The notes under the pieces are model-generated. The model had not been told where the DNA came from. It saw only the letters and a list, made by a program, of their open reading frames with translations, and ran no database searches. Below, piece after piece: positions 44,896 through 56,600 of a stretch of DNA of 64,000 bases. Each line of letters begins with the position of its first letter. The stretch's first letter is position 1. The stretch lies in NCBI RefSeq assembly GCF_027409185.1, contig NC_084460.1:63438501-63502500 (forward strand). Direction: 5' to 3'. The position numbers were made by a program, and so were the translations under genes. This DNA comes from Cynocephalus volans. Its lineage: Eukaryota > Chordata > Mammalia > Dermoptera > Cynocephalidae.

Positions 44896-45212
44896 GAGAG
44901 AGATCCTTTTTAACCCCGGGAGGAGGGGGTCCATCCATTTTTGTTTTTATTAAGCTTTTTACTGGCAACTCAAGCTCAGCGTGGTTGAAAACTTACACCC
45001 ACCCCACTCCTACCGCAAATCTGCCCTACCAGGATTCAAGCAAGTGTCAGACTCAATAATTAAAAGTGTGGTTCCGGTGTACTAACTGACAGTAAAGTTA
45101 ATTGACAGTAAGGTCAGTGAAATACAATAGAAGCTCCAAAATTAGAGTGGGTTCACACTGGGAGGAAACAAAAGAAAAAGATGTGTAAAGCTACACGACT
45201 ATGCCAATTGTG

Positions 45213-47205
45213 TTTATAGACTTATAGCACGTGGTTTACATATACACATTGAAAAGCTAAATCTGAGCCTGTTTCCTCACAGATACGTTGTGAGATGCTT
45301 TATTTGAGGGAAATGAGCAGTTCACCAAACACTTCTGCAAACAGGTTTTTAGAATATGCTTTTCATCAACGTTCCTTACCATTGTGTTTATATACACAAT
45401 GATAAACTAAATCTGAGCATGTAACTTCAGCATCATGTTGTGAACTGCCTTATTACAGTGAATTGAACTGTTTACCAAACAGGGAACTCTGTAAAAAAGT
45501 CTTTAGAACATGCTTTTTGATGATATTTTCACCATTTTTTTTTTTAGCCTTATTGGGAGAATTTACATGTATATGTTGAACAGCCAAATTTAAGTATGTT
45601 ACTTTTAGATGGGAGGAGTTTTTACATACACATTGAAAAACTAAGTCCGAGCATGTTACTTAAATGATGGATGCATTGTGAGCTGCTTTATTACAATGAT
45701 TTGAACTGTTATCCAATCAGGGATCTTTGTAAGCATGTGTTTAAAACATTCATTTTAAACAATATTCTTTACAAAAATGTTTATAACTGTTGGGAGGGGT
45801 CCACAAGTACATGCCGAAAAGCTAAAACTGAGCATGTCACTTCACAGATGGGTGAGCTGCTTTATTACAGTGAAATAAACTGTTCACCAAACAACTCGAG
45901 GTGTTTAGAATATGCTTTTTAATGATGTTCCTTACCATTGTGCTTATATTTTGGGGGGGAGGAGTTAACATACACACATTGCAAATTAATCCGAGCACAT
46001 TACGAGCTACTTCATTATGGTGAATTTAACTGTTTACCAAATAGGGAACTCTCTAAGCAAGTGTTCAGAACATGAATTCTAACTAGCAATGTTCCTTACC
46101 ATTGTGTTTATAGACTCACTGCAAGGGGCTTACATACACACACTGAAAAGCTAAATCCGGCTATGTTACTTTATGATACATTGTGAGCTACTTTTTACAC
46201 TGAATTGAACTGTTTAACACTCAGGGACCTCTGTAGGCAAGTGTTCAGAACATCTTTTTTAATGACATTTCTTGACATTGTGTACATAGCCTTATAACAA
46301 GTGATTAAATATAGATGTTGAAAATCTAAATTTAAGCATTTTTTTTAACCAATGCATCGTGAGCTGCTTTATTTCATTGAACAACTGTGTAAGCATGTGT
46401 TTAGAACATGCATTTTAATGATTTTTTAAAAACCATTTTGTATAGGGCCGAGCCCGCGGCACACTCGGGAGAGTGTGGCGCTGGGAGCACGGCGACGCGA
46501 CGCTCCCGCCGCGGGTTGGGATCCTATATAGGAATGGCCGGTGCACTCACTGGCTGAGTGCCGGTCACGAAAAAGACAAAAAAAAAAAAAAAAAAAAAAA
46601 AACATTTTGTATATAATTTTACTGGGAGGGGTTTACGCACACACATTGAAAATCTAAAGATGAGCATGTTACTTCACGGGTGCTTTTCTAGTGCTTTATT
46701 TCAGTGAGTTGAACTGTTTACCAGGAGACACTATAAGACAATGTTTAGAATGTGCTTTTTTACCATGCTTTCTACCATACTGTTTATAGCCTTATTGGGA
46801 GGGATTTACATATACACATTGAGAATTCATCTGAGTGTGTTTCTTCACAGATTTATTTTGAGTACTTTATTCCAGGGAATTGAACTGTTTACCAGCGGGG
46901 AACTCTGTAAGCAAGTGTTTAGTACATGCTTTTTGATGACATTTTTACTGTATTGTATATAGCTTATTTGAAAGAGGTTTACATGTACACTATAGAAAGA
47001 TAAATCTAAGCATGTTACTTAAGTGATGCCTTGTGTGCTGCTTTATTCTAGTAAACTGAACTGTTTACAAATCATGACACTTTGCAAGCAAGGGTTTAGA
47101 ACATTCTTTTAAATGATATTTTTAAAACATTATATATGAGCTTATTAAGAGAAGTTAACATATACATGTTGAAAAGCTAAATATGTGCATGTTTTTTCAC
47201 AGATA
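45213..47205. repeat. Diverged satellite-like tandem array, about 170-bp period, about 12 units
   Basis: A shared block (CACATTGAAAAGCTAAATCTG, GAATTGAACTGTTTACCAAA, GGGAACTCTGTAAGCAAGTG, TAGAACATGCTTTTTAATGA) recurs at about 45248, 45399, 45570, 45632, 45813, 45979, 46142, 46316, 46645, 46818, 46992 and 47168. Typical spacing is 163-181 bases. The large gap at 46316-46645 is explained by the SINE at 46446-46602. Units are diverged from one another, so the array is old. It is not alpha satellite by sequence, despite the similar period. Confidence 0.85.
46446..46602 (+). mobile_element. GC-rich tRNA-related SINE inside the tandem array
   Basis: GGGCCGAGCCCGCGGCACAC, TCCTATATAGGAATGGCCGG and GGCTGAGTGCCGGTCACGAA, then poly(A). 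Same family as 30722-30866 and 53112-53300. Possible target word AACCATTTTGTATA / AACATTTTGTATA on the two sides. Confidence 0.92.
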
Positions 47206-47442
47206 TGACATCTTCAGTAGCTCAGAACTTACCTGGGCCCACCTGCCAACCTGCTCTTCTCCTGCCAAGCAGGGGTGAGCCTGTCTCCAAATCCCTATTT
47301 TACCACCTGTTTTCTCAGACTGTTCTTGGTACCACTTGTGTTAGTAAGTATTCTCTCCAAAGAGACACCAAGATGAAATTAAGTATGTAAAGATTTTATT
47401 TGAGACATGACTACATGTGAGAAAATGTTGAGGAAGCCAAGT

Positions 47443-47812
47443 GTCTTAGTTCGTTTTTGCTACTATAACAAAATACCACAGGCCGGGTTATTTATAAAGA
47501 ACAGAAATTTATTTTCTCACTGTACTGGAACCCGGGAAGTCCAAGATCAAGGTGTGGGAAGGTTCAGTTGTCTGGTGAGGGCTGCTTTACACTTCCAAAA
47601 TGCTTGCTCGATGTCCTCACGTGGCAGAAGAAGAAAGGGACAAAGGGACAAACTTCCTCTATCAAGCCCTCTTATGAGAACTAATCCTATTTCGAGGGTG
47701 CCATCTTCATGACTTAATCATCCCTTAAAGGCCCCACCTCCTAATACTGTTACACTGGTGAGTCTGCTTCACCATGAATTTTGGAGGAGACAAAAACATT
47801 CAAACATAGCAC
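47443..47812 (-). mobile_element. MaLR LTR (minus)
   Basis: GTGTCTTAGTTCGTTTTTGC, AACAGAAATTTATTTTCTCA and CATTCAAACATAGCACCA on plus; reverse complement of an MST/THE1-like LTR. Confidence 0.85.
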
Positions 47813-48239
47813 CAAGGAAGTCTGGGAGAGCTACCAGAGGGGAGGAAAGAGGGAAGGAAGTTGCGGTGGAGGCATCCTAGACTTCTGTGTGGTCTGAGGT
47901 GGCTGGCAAGGCCATCAGTACCAGGTCTGCCTTGGTATCCCTGCTCTGCAGTCACTGGCTAAGAACATCTGTGGAAAGCATACCTGGCACAAATAAAACC
48001 ATGGAAAAATGTGTTCAGTAGGAAAGAGACCACCTTCTACCAAGAGGCAAGGTAATTTCCTCCTCTCATGTGGCATTTCTGTTCTCGAAACCTTGGCCTG
48101 TTTTCTTGGTATCTTTAGGGGAAACTTGGGCCAAATTCAGGTTCTCTGTAGCCCTCTGGATCTCTTCTGTCTGCATGATAGATGCATGAACCAGGTGCAC
48201 AGCGTCAGCCTCCGTTTGTAAGAAAGCAGTTACTCCCTT

Positions 48240-48475
48240 TAGTGTGTCCTCTGGTGTGCGATGAGGTGTGACTTATTGCTAAAGCTTCACTGACACTCAC
48301 TGCACACTTAGGACTTTTCTCTGTCTATATCTTCTGATGTAAGAGCAATGCTGACTCATCATTAAGGCCCTGTGGACACTCCCTGCATATAAAAAGCCTC
48401 TGCCTGGAATGTGCTTTTTTTGTGTATGAGTAGCTTTATCTTGTCTGAAGTCTTGTCCACCCTATGCACACTTGA
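48240..48475 (-). pseudogene. C2H2 zinc-finger gene relic (about three decayed fingers)
   Basis: On the minus strand, three consecutive C2H2-like units are readable in different degrees of decay. The best (48243-48305) reads CSEC, a stop, then SFSNKSHLIAHQRTH, a Cys-Cys-His-His finger with a conserved linker start. The preceding one reads CRECPQGLNDESALLLHQK, then a stop where histidine is expected. A third (about 48400-48472) has FRQDKATHTQKK-like remains. Stops and frame changes make it non-coding. FSNKSHL...HQRTH is of the KRAB/PRDM-type finger class. I cannot name the parent gene. Confidence 0.6.
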
Positions 48476-48479
48476 ATGC

Positions 48480-50560
48480 TCCCCCTCTTGAATTTTCTAT
48501 TCCTTTTAACAATATGTCTGTTTTCTTAGGCTTTTCCCTTTGGGTTTGGTTGGGCTCTATTTCCACCACTCTGTTCCTTCCTGTTGAGCTTATTGCTTGT
48601 CTTAGGTAGAGGGGCTAGAAAATGCCTTTGACATCTGCCTCTCTTCCTAAACTAGGCTTTAGAGCTTTTGTCTTTCTCTTGACCTTGAGCTGTATCACTC
48701 TGGCAGCTCTGATCAAAACATTGTCGCTGCTTTGGCTTTGGATTTGCCAGGCCAGGATCCCTGGGCTGCAGGTCATTTTCTGCAAACAAACCTGGAGACG
48801 TGTGAGCGGGATGGCTACACAGTACATCTTTGCTGAGGATTTACTGCCTGGAGATGGCCAGCCGGCAGCAGGGACAGAGATGGATTTCTGGCTTTGATCT
48901 TACTGAAGAGAAAATGTTTTCAGTCAGAATGGTCAGAGGTGAGGCAGCCTGGGCCCCTCGGTGTTGTATTATGATGAGACCCTCCCAACAACATAACAGA
49001 GACTCCATCTCCCACTCATTTTTCCCTTTTTCACTTCATTATTACACATTACATCTTCTCGTGGCAAACAGCACACACACACACACTACAAAAGGATTTC
49101 CTCCACAGTTCATCTTCTAAACTGCAGCTAGAGTATCATCTAAATGTAAGCCAGATCTTGTCACTTTCCAGCTTGGACACTCCAGTGGCTTCCCATCATG
49201 TAATACAAACAGATTTCTCAGTGTGGATGGCGGGGTCCTGCACCTCCCTCCATCACTGTGACCCCAACTCCCACCTCTTCTGATGCTTCACTCCAGCCTA
49301 CACTGACCATGCTTGCTTCTGTCCCCTGAGCGCACAGAGCTCTTTCCTGACTTGGGGTCTGTGTACTTGCTGTTCCTTCTGCCCATACGTATTTCCTTGG
49401 CTTGTCTGTTCCGTTACTCTGAATTCTGCTTCAGTTTCACTTCCTCAGAGAGACCCTCAATGTCCATCCTGTGTAACAACTTCACCCTCACTCACACCCC
49501 ACTGTCCCAACACCAGTTCCATGTGCTTCCCCTGAAACAGTTTCTTCTCTGTACTTATCACCCCCTGATATTGCATTTGTGGGGTGTGTGTGTATTTGTG
49601 TGTGTGTGGTCATTGTCATTGCCTGTCAAATACCATTGCATGTAAGCTTTGGGTAAACAGTGATTTGATAATCTCATTCAGTGCTGTACTACCAAGTCCA
49701 AGAACAGAGTTTGTCATATAACAGAAAGTTAAACAAATGCATGTGTTTTATGTATAAAATACATGCATATTATTTGGATATTTAAAGATAAATTTTTTTT
49801 AAATGGGTAAAAGGGTTGAAAACAGTTGTCCTTGGTGAGAAAGCTGAAAAGTATTTGAGAAGACTTGTTTTGAGTCTGTAAGCTGTTAATCATTAAAAGC
49901 TAATATAAATTGTATATATGAAATATTTTTTTAAAACCACAACAAAAAAGATACAAAACTAATACAGTAACTATTGATGACATCTTTGGAGGAAAAATAT
50001 ATACAGTTGTAGGATGACAACAAAAATAGTGTTCTTTAGACTACATAGAAACAAATATTCATATTAAGAAAGGAAAAACTAAAGTTAAAAGAGAAGCATC
50101 AAACTGATAGAAAATACCACTGGTATATATAACAGTTAAATGCTTGTTACTCGGGAAAAATAATCCAAATATTGTGAGATATCTGATTTACAAGGTTTCA
50201 TATGTCATCTTTAGCATTTACAATGTCTCTGATCATTGAGAGAATGTAGCTTTGATTAGTTTTCCAATCTTGTAAAGTCACAGGTTAACTTATAGTGGGA
50301 AGATTTCAGCACTACCCATATATAAATTCCAGCTTCTCATACCTTCATTGAACCAGCTTTGTCATTCTGCCAGTACTCTCATTTTACAGGTGTATAAATC
50401 CTGACATATACTCATTTGTATGAGAAATATGTTTTAACAAATTGAGTACTGACATTACATTAAACATTCGTGTTCTGAGAAGTTGGTGGCAGAGAAGGAA
50501 ACTCTTTCACATTCATTAACAAATAAATCAACAAGCAACCAATTTTGGGGTGGGAGAAGG
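48480..50560. other. Unassigned intergenic sequence
   Basis: Apart from short (CA)n and (TG)n tracts (about 49073-49085, 49579-49607) and an AT-rich part (49740-50460), I see no gene or clearly assigned repeat. The short frames (up to 110 codons) have no recognised homology. Confidence 0.3.
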
Positions 50561-50565
50561 GAGTT

Positions 50566-50800
50566 AAGATGAACTGAATGTGTCCCCCCACAAATTTATA
50601 TGTTGAAGCTCTAATCCCCAATGTGATGGTAATTGGAGGTGGGGGCTTTGGGGGGTAAATAGGTTTAGATGAGAGCATGAGTGTGGGCCTCCCATGATGA
50701 GATGAATATGTGTTCATATACAAAGAGAAAAAGCTCTCTCTGTTCATGGGCATGCAGTTGAAGGAGCTTCTGGCTATCAAGAAAGGCAGTAGAACCTAGA
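50566..50800 (+). mobile_element. MaLR-like LTR fragment
   Basis: GATGAACTGAATGTGTCCCC, ATGTTGAAGCTCTAATCCCC, AATGTGATGGTAATTGGAGG: start of an MLT1/MST-type LTR, 3' end missing. Confidence 0.7.
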
Positions 50801-50934
50801 TGTTAAAGCTTGGGCTCTGGAGTCACACAGCCCTTGAAGAATTCTAGCTCATTCACTCATGGGCTACATGACCTTGGTCAATTTTTTTTTTAACTTTTTA
50901 TTTCCCCTCATTTTCCTAACTTTCAAGATAGAGG

Positions 50935-53273
50935 GTTCTGGTTAAGATGGCAGACTAAAGGTGCCCAGCATGCAGTCCTACTGCAAAAGAAGTCCAGAGC
51001 AGGAAGGATACAGCTGGGATCAGTGCAGGAGGGAGTCTGCCTTGCAATGAGAAGAGTCTACTTGACCTAGAGCATTTTCCAGTAGTAACCCTCTTTCTCC
51101 TGCTCCAGCATACTCTCACCACTGCTGAGGTCACCAGTACCGTTTTCTGGCCCCAGGGCCAAGATCCATCTCCGCCAACGGGAGTTCTTCCTTCTCCCCA
51201 CAGCAGCCACTGGTGCACGCTGTTGCACAGCCCATACCACCTGCATTCGTGGCCCCAGCCTCTGGAATCCCACACTGGGTGGACCCAGCCCCAGCCACTA
51301 TATGGCCACTGGCCCTGGACACCAGAGTGCTGCACCACTCACTGCAACCTCCAGAACCCCAACCACCTGGCCATAGCCTCCAGAGCCCTGCCCCCCATGT
51401 CTTCCTCTATGGGAAATGTGAGCCACCCAATGGCAGACCTTGGAGTCCTGCCCCTTGTGGTTTCCCCTGTAGGAGCCTTGAGCTGCCAGGCAGCAGCCTC
51501 TAGAACACTGCCCCACATGGCCTCTATCCAGCCACACACTCTATAGTCCTGTCTAGTGTCATTATGTGACAGGAAACTTGCACCACCAGGACACAGCTTC
51601 TGGAATCCTGCCCTTCACAGCTTCCATTAACTGGAGCCCAGTGCTGCTAGGCCACAACACCAGGAGCTTCACTCCGCATGGCCCCAGTTGCCCTCAGCTG
51701 CACCACACCTGTCAGTGCCCCCTGGTTTGCTGAGTCTACCCAGAACTTCTAAGTCCATATGAAACTTCTTGGACTATACAGTCAACCCAGAACCAAAACT
51801 AAAACATCCCACCCAACAAGCAACATAAAACAAATCTGCAGGAGGGATTATCTCTCCTCAAAAGCTACTCAAGTAACTGAAGAAGCATCTGCTCCACCAT
51901 ATGACAAGACATCAACATAGGGCTACTAGAAATATGAAAAAACAAGAAACTACAACACCTCCAAAGGAGTGTAGTAACTCTCAAATACCAGATCCCAACC
52001 TACAGGAAACCCTTGAAATGTCTGAAAAAGAATTCCAAATGACAGTCTTAAGGAGACTCAGTAAGACACAAGAAGAGTCACATAGACAACACAATGAAGT
52101 GAGAAAAACAATCCAGGACATGAAGGAGGAACTCTACAAAGAGATTAATGCCATTAAAAAAGGATGTGGCAGAACTCTTGGAACTGAAGGATTCATTCAA
52201 TGAGATAAAAACTACATTCTAGAGCTTAAGCAGCAGGCTAGAGCAAGCAGAAGAAAATTTCTGATCTCAAAGACGGTGTTATTGAAATAACCCAAGCAGA
52301 CAAAAGAGAAAAGAATTTTTTAAAATGAAGAAAATCTTTGAGAGCTATCAGACAGCCTCAAACTCAAAAACATCTGAATCATGTTCCAGAGGTAGAGAAA
52401 AAAGAAAAAGGCATCAAGAACCTATTCAACAAAATAATAGCTAAAAACTTCCCAAGTATTGGTAGAGAAATGGATTTACAGATTCAAGAGGCTCAAAGAT
52501 CCCCAAACAAATTCAACCCAAACAGGTCCTCTTCAAGACAAATTGTAGCCAAACTGGCAAAAGTCAAAGACAAAGAGAGAATCCTAAAAACAGCAGGAGA
52601 AAAACTTCTCAGCAGAAACCCTACAGGTAAGAAGACAATGGGACAATATATTTGAAGTACTAGAAGAAAAACATTCCCAGCCAAGAATACTATACTCACC
52701 AAAGCTATCCTTCAGATATAAAAGAGAAATAGTGTTTTTCCCACAAACAAAAACTAAATTCAGCACCACAGGACCAGCCCTAAAAGAAACCCTCAAGGGA
52801 GTCCTGCATCTTTAATCCCCCCATCCCCCTCAAATTACCACTATGAATATACAAGGAAGAACAAATACCATCAGTAGGGCACATAGGAAAATGAGAAAGA
52901 GAAAAAAGCTATACTGTACCACCTTAAAAAACCAATGTACTCTGAAGACAAACAGGGAAAGAAAGAACAAACGGTACTTAACATAGCCACACAAAGGCAA
53001 CTGAATGACAGGAGGTAGACAATAACTTTCAATAACAACACTAAATATAAATGGATTGAACTCTCCACTCAAAAGATAGAATGGCTGGCTGTATTAAAAA
53101 ACTAGACCCAGGGCCGAGCCCGTGGCGCACTCGGTAGAGTACTGCGCTGGGAGCGCGGCGACGCTCCCGCCGCGGGTTCGGATCCTATATAAGAATGACC
53201 AGTGCACTCACTGGCTGAGTGCCGGTCACGAAAAAACGACAAACAAAATAAAAAAAATAATAATAAAAATAAA

Positions 53274-53304
<31 letters not shown>

Positions 53305-53608
53305 ACTAGACCCAACTATATGCCTACAAGAAACCCACCTCATCTTTAAAGACTCACACAGACTAATAATGAAAGGATGGGAAGAGATATACCACTCAAA
53401 TGGAAACCAAAAATTAGTAGGAACAGCTATTCTTATATCAGAGAAAATAGACTTTAAACCAAAAACTATAAAAGGAGACAAAGAATGTCATTATGTAATG
53501 ATAAAGGGATCTATCCAGCAAGAACACATAATAATCATAAATATATATGTACCCAACATCAGAGCACTCGGATACGTAAACACTATTAAACCACATATTT
53601 GACTTCAT
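50935..53608 (+). mobile_element. L1 with 5' UTR, ORF1 and the start of ORF2
   Basis: A 5' UTR from about 50935 (GGTTAAGATGGCAGACTAAA) is GC-rich and repetitive to about 51740. ORF1 starts at 51901. Its open part, 51901-52203, encodes a coiled-coil-like piece (MSEKEFQMTVLRRLSK), then breaks. The rest of ORF1 is spread over shifted frames to about 52820. ORF2 text begins about 53030 (AAATATAAATGGATTGAACT). The endonuclease region (53369-53602) is open for 77 codons but the element stops at about 53608. A SINE interrupts it at 53112-53300. Inactive. Confidence 0.9.
53112..53300 (+). mobile_element. GC-rich tRNA-related SINE inside L1 ORF2
   Basis: GGGCCGAGCCCGTGGCGCAC, CGGGTTCGGATCCTATATAA and GGCTGAGTGCCGGTCACG, then an (AAAT)n-rich tail. 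The L1 words AAAAAACTAGACCCA / AAAAACTAGACCCA flank it as target duplication. Confidence 0.93.
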
Positions 53609-56600
53609 TGACACAAGGACAGTCACTGGAGGAGCCTAGAAAAAGATGTATTTCTCCTCAAAGTCCACTCCAGAGAAATAGAAGAAGCAACTGATCTATG
53701 AGATGACCAGAAATCAATGTAGAGATACCAGAAATATGGAAATATCAGAAAATATGATCCACCAAATGAATTCAGTAACCCTCAACTAGTAGACCCTACA
53801 GAAACCCTTGAAATGACTGAAAAGAAATTCTGAGTAATTATCTTAAGGAAACTCAATCAGATAAGAGAGGACTCTGTAATACAACACAATGAAATGAGAA
53901 AAGATATCCAGGATATGAAGGAGGAAATTTACAAAGAGATTAATACCTTAAAAAAGAATGTAGCAGAACCTCTGAAACTGAAAGACACATTCAGTGAAAT
54001 AAAATAACACAACAAAGAGCTTAACCAGCATATTAGAACAAATGGAAGAAAGAATTTCTGAACTTCAAGATAGTCTTTATGAAATAACCCAGGCAGACAA
54101 AAAAATAAAAGGAAAAAAGAATTTGAAAAATTGTAGAATATCTCAGAGAGCTAGCAGACAACCTATGCACACAAACATCTGAATCATGGCTGTTCCTGAA
54201 GGCTAGAAGAAAAGTAAAGACACTGAAATCTATTCAATGAAATAATAATGGAAAATTTCCCAGGTATAGGGAGAGACACAGAACTTCAGATCCCAGAAGC
54301 ACAAAGATTCCCCAAACAGATTCAACCCAAAAAGATTCTCTCTGAGACATATTATACTCAAACTGGCAGAGTTCAAAGACAAGGATAGAATCCTAAACAC
54401 AGCAAGAGAAAAGCATCAAGTCACTTCTAAAGGGAGCCCCCATCAAACTAACAGCAGACTTTTCAACTGAAACTGTACAAGTGAGAAGAAAATGAGATAA
54501 CATATTCAAAATACTAAAAAAAACCAAAAACAAACAAAAAAAAAACCCTGCCAGCCAAGGATACTATATCCAGCAAGGCTATCCTTCAGAAATGAGGGAG
54601 AAATAGTGCATTTCCCAGACAAACAAAAATTGTAGGCATTCATCCCTACAGGACCATCCCTGCAAGAAATTCACAAAAGAGTCTTGCATCTGGAATCTGA
54701 AAACAATAATCACTACCATCAATACACAAGTAAGAACAAAACCCACTAGTAAAACATAAATACAAATGAGAAAGACAAGAAACTAAATCTTGTCATCTCA
54801 AAAAGCCCCCACAAACATTGAAGACCAATAATCAAAGGAGAAGAAAGGAATGAATAATACTTAAAACATCTATACAAAAAGCCATAAAATGCCAGAAATA
54901 AGACAACACCTCTCAATAACAACCCTAAATGTAAATGGATTAAACTTCCCACTCAAAAGACACAGACTGATGGATTAAATAAAAAAGCAAGACCGAATTA
55001 TATGCTGTCTTCAAGAGACTCATCTCACCAATAAAGATGCACACAGGCTAATAGTGAAGGGATGGAAAAAGATACACCTTGTACATGGAAACCAAAAATG
55101 AGCAGGAGTATCTATTCTTATATCATGTAATATAGACTTTAAACCAAAAACCATAAAAAGAGACAAAGAAGGCCACTATATAAAGATAAAGGGATCCATC
55201 CAGCAAGAAGACATATCATAAATATATGTGCACCCAACACTCGAGCACCCAGATATATAGAGCAAACACTAAACACCATTAGACCTAAAGAGAGATTGAC
55301 CCCAATACAATAATAGTGGGGGACCTGAGCCCCCCCATGATCAGACAGATCATCCAGGCAACACACCAACAGAGAAACACATGATTTAAACTACACTTTA
55401 GACCAGTTAGACTTGATAGACACATACAGAATATTTCACCCAACAACTAGAAAATATGCATTCTTGTCATCATCACATGGAACATTCTCCAAGATAGACC
55501 ACATATTAGGTCAGAAACCAAATGTCACAATTTTTTAAAAATTGAAATCTATTCATGTATGTTCTCAGACCACAGTGGATTAAATCTAGAAATCAATAAC
55601 AAGAGAAACTTTGAGAACCATACAAATACATGGCAATTAAACAACATGCTTCTGAGTGATATATTGGTCAAAGAAGAAATCCACCAGGAAATCCAAAAAT
55701 TTCTTGAAACTAATGGTAATAGTAATACATCATCCCCAAACCTATGGGTACTGCAAAAGCAGTATTAAGAGGAAAGTTTACTGCAATAAGTGCTTATATC
55801 AAAATAACAGAAAGACTTCAAATAAGACTTCTAACATTGCACCTCAAAAATGCATAAAAACAAGAACAATCCAATCCAAAATTAGTACATAGAATGAAAT
55901 AATTAAAATCAGAGCAGAAATAAATGAAATAGCAACCAAAAATATGAAACAAAAGATCGATGAAACAAAAAGTTGTTTTGTTGAGAAGTGAAATAGACAA
56001 ACCATTAGCCAGACTAACTAAAAAAAGAAGACAGAAGACCCAAATGACAAAAATCAGAAATGAAAAAGGACACATCATAACTAATACCACAGAAGTACAA
56101 AGAATCATTAGAGATTATTATGAACAACTATATGCCAACAAATTTGAAATCCCAGAAGAAATAGATAACTTTCTGGACACATACAAACTACCAAGAATGA
56201 ACCAAGAAGAAATAGAAAAACTGAACAGATCAATAATGAGCAATGAGATTGAAGCAGTAATCAGAAATCTTCCAACAAAGAAAAGCCCAGGACTGGAATG
56301 CTTCACTGTTGGATTCACTGCTGCTTGGACCTACAAAACTGTTAAAGAGGAATTAATACCAAGTCTTTCCAACCTATTCCAGAAAACTGAAATAGAGGCC
56401 ATTCTCCCAAAGTCATTCCACGAGGCCAGCACCACCCTGATACCAAAACCAGACAAAGATACAACAAAAAAAGAAAACCTCAGGCCAATATCCAGGATGA
56501 ACATAGACACATAAATCCTCAACAAAATACTAGCAAACAGAATATAGCAACACATCAAAAAGATTATTCATCATGATCAAATGGGATTCATTCCGAGATA

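Larger units (their letters stand above)
44388..45212 (-). repeat. Arm 2 of the large inverted repeat, with two later insertions
   Basis: Reverse complement of 38345-38832, from AAATCAACATAAAGGACGCA to the complement of CACAATTGGC. It is longer than arm 1 only because of an L1 end at 44522-44637 and a dimeric SINE at 44713-44895, both absent from arm 1. Its far edge coincides with the start of the tandem array at 45213. Confidence 0.85.

Noticed and set aside
45213-47205. Alpha-satellite or zinc-finger repeat explanation for the 170-base array
   Set aside because: The units lack the alpha-satellite sequence, and no Cys/His or TGEKP linker pattern appears in any frame at the 84-base spacing expected of fingers.
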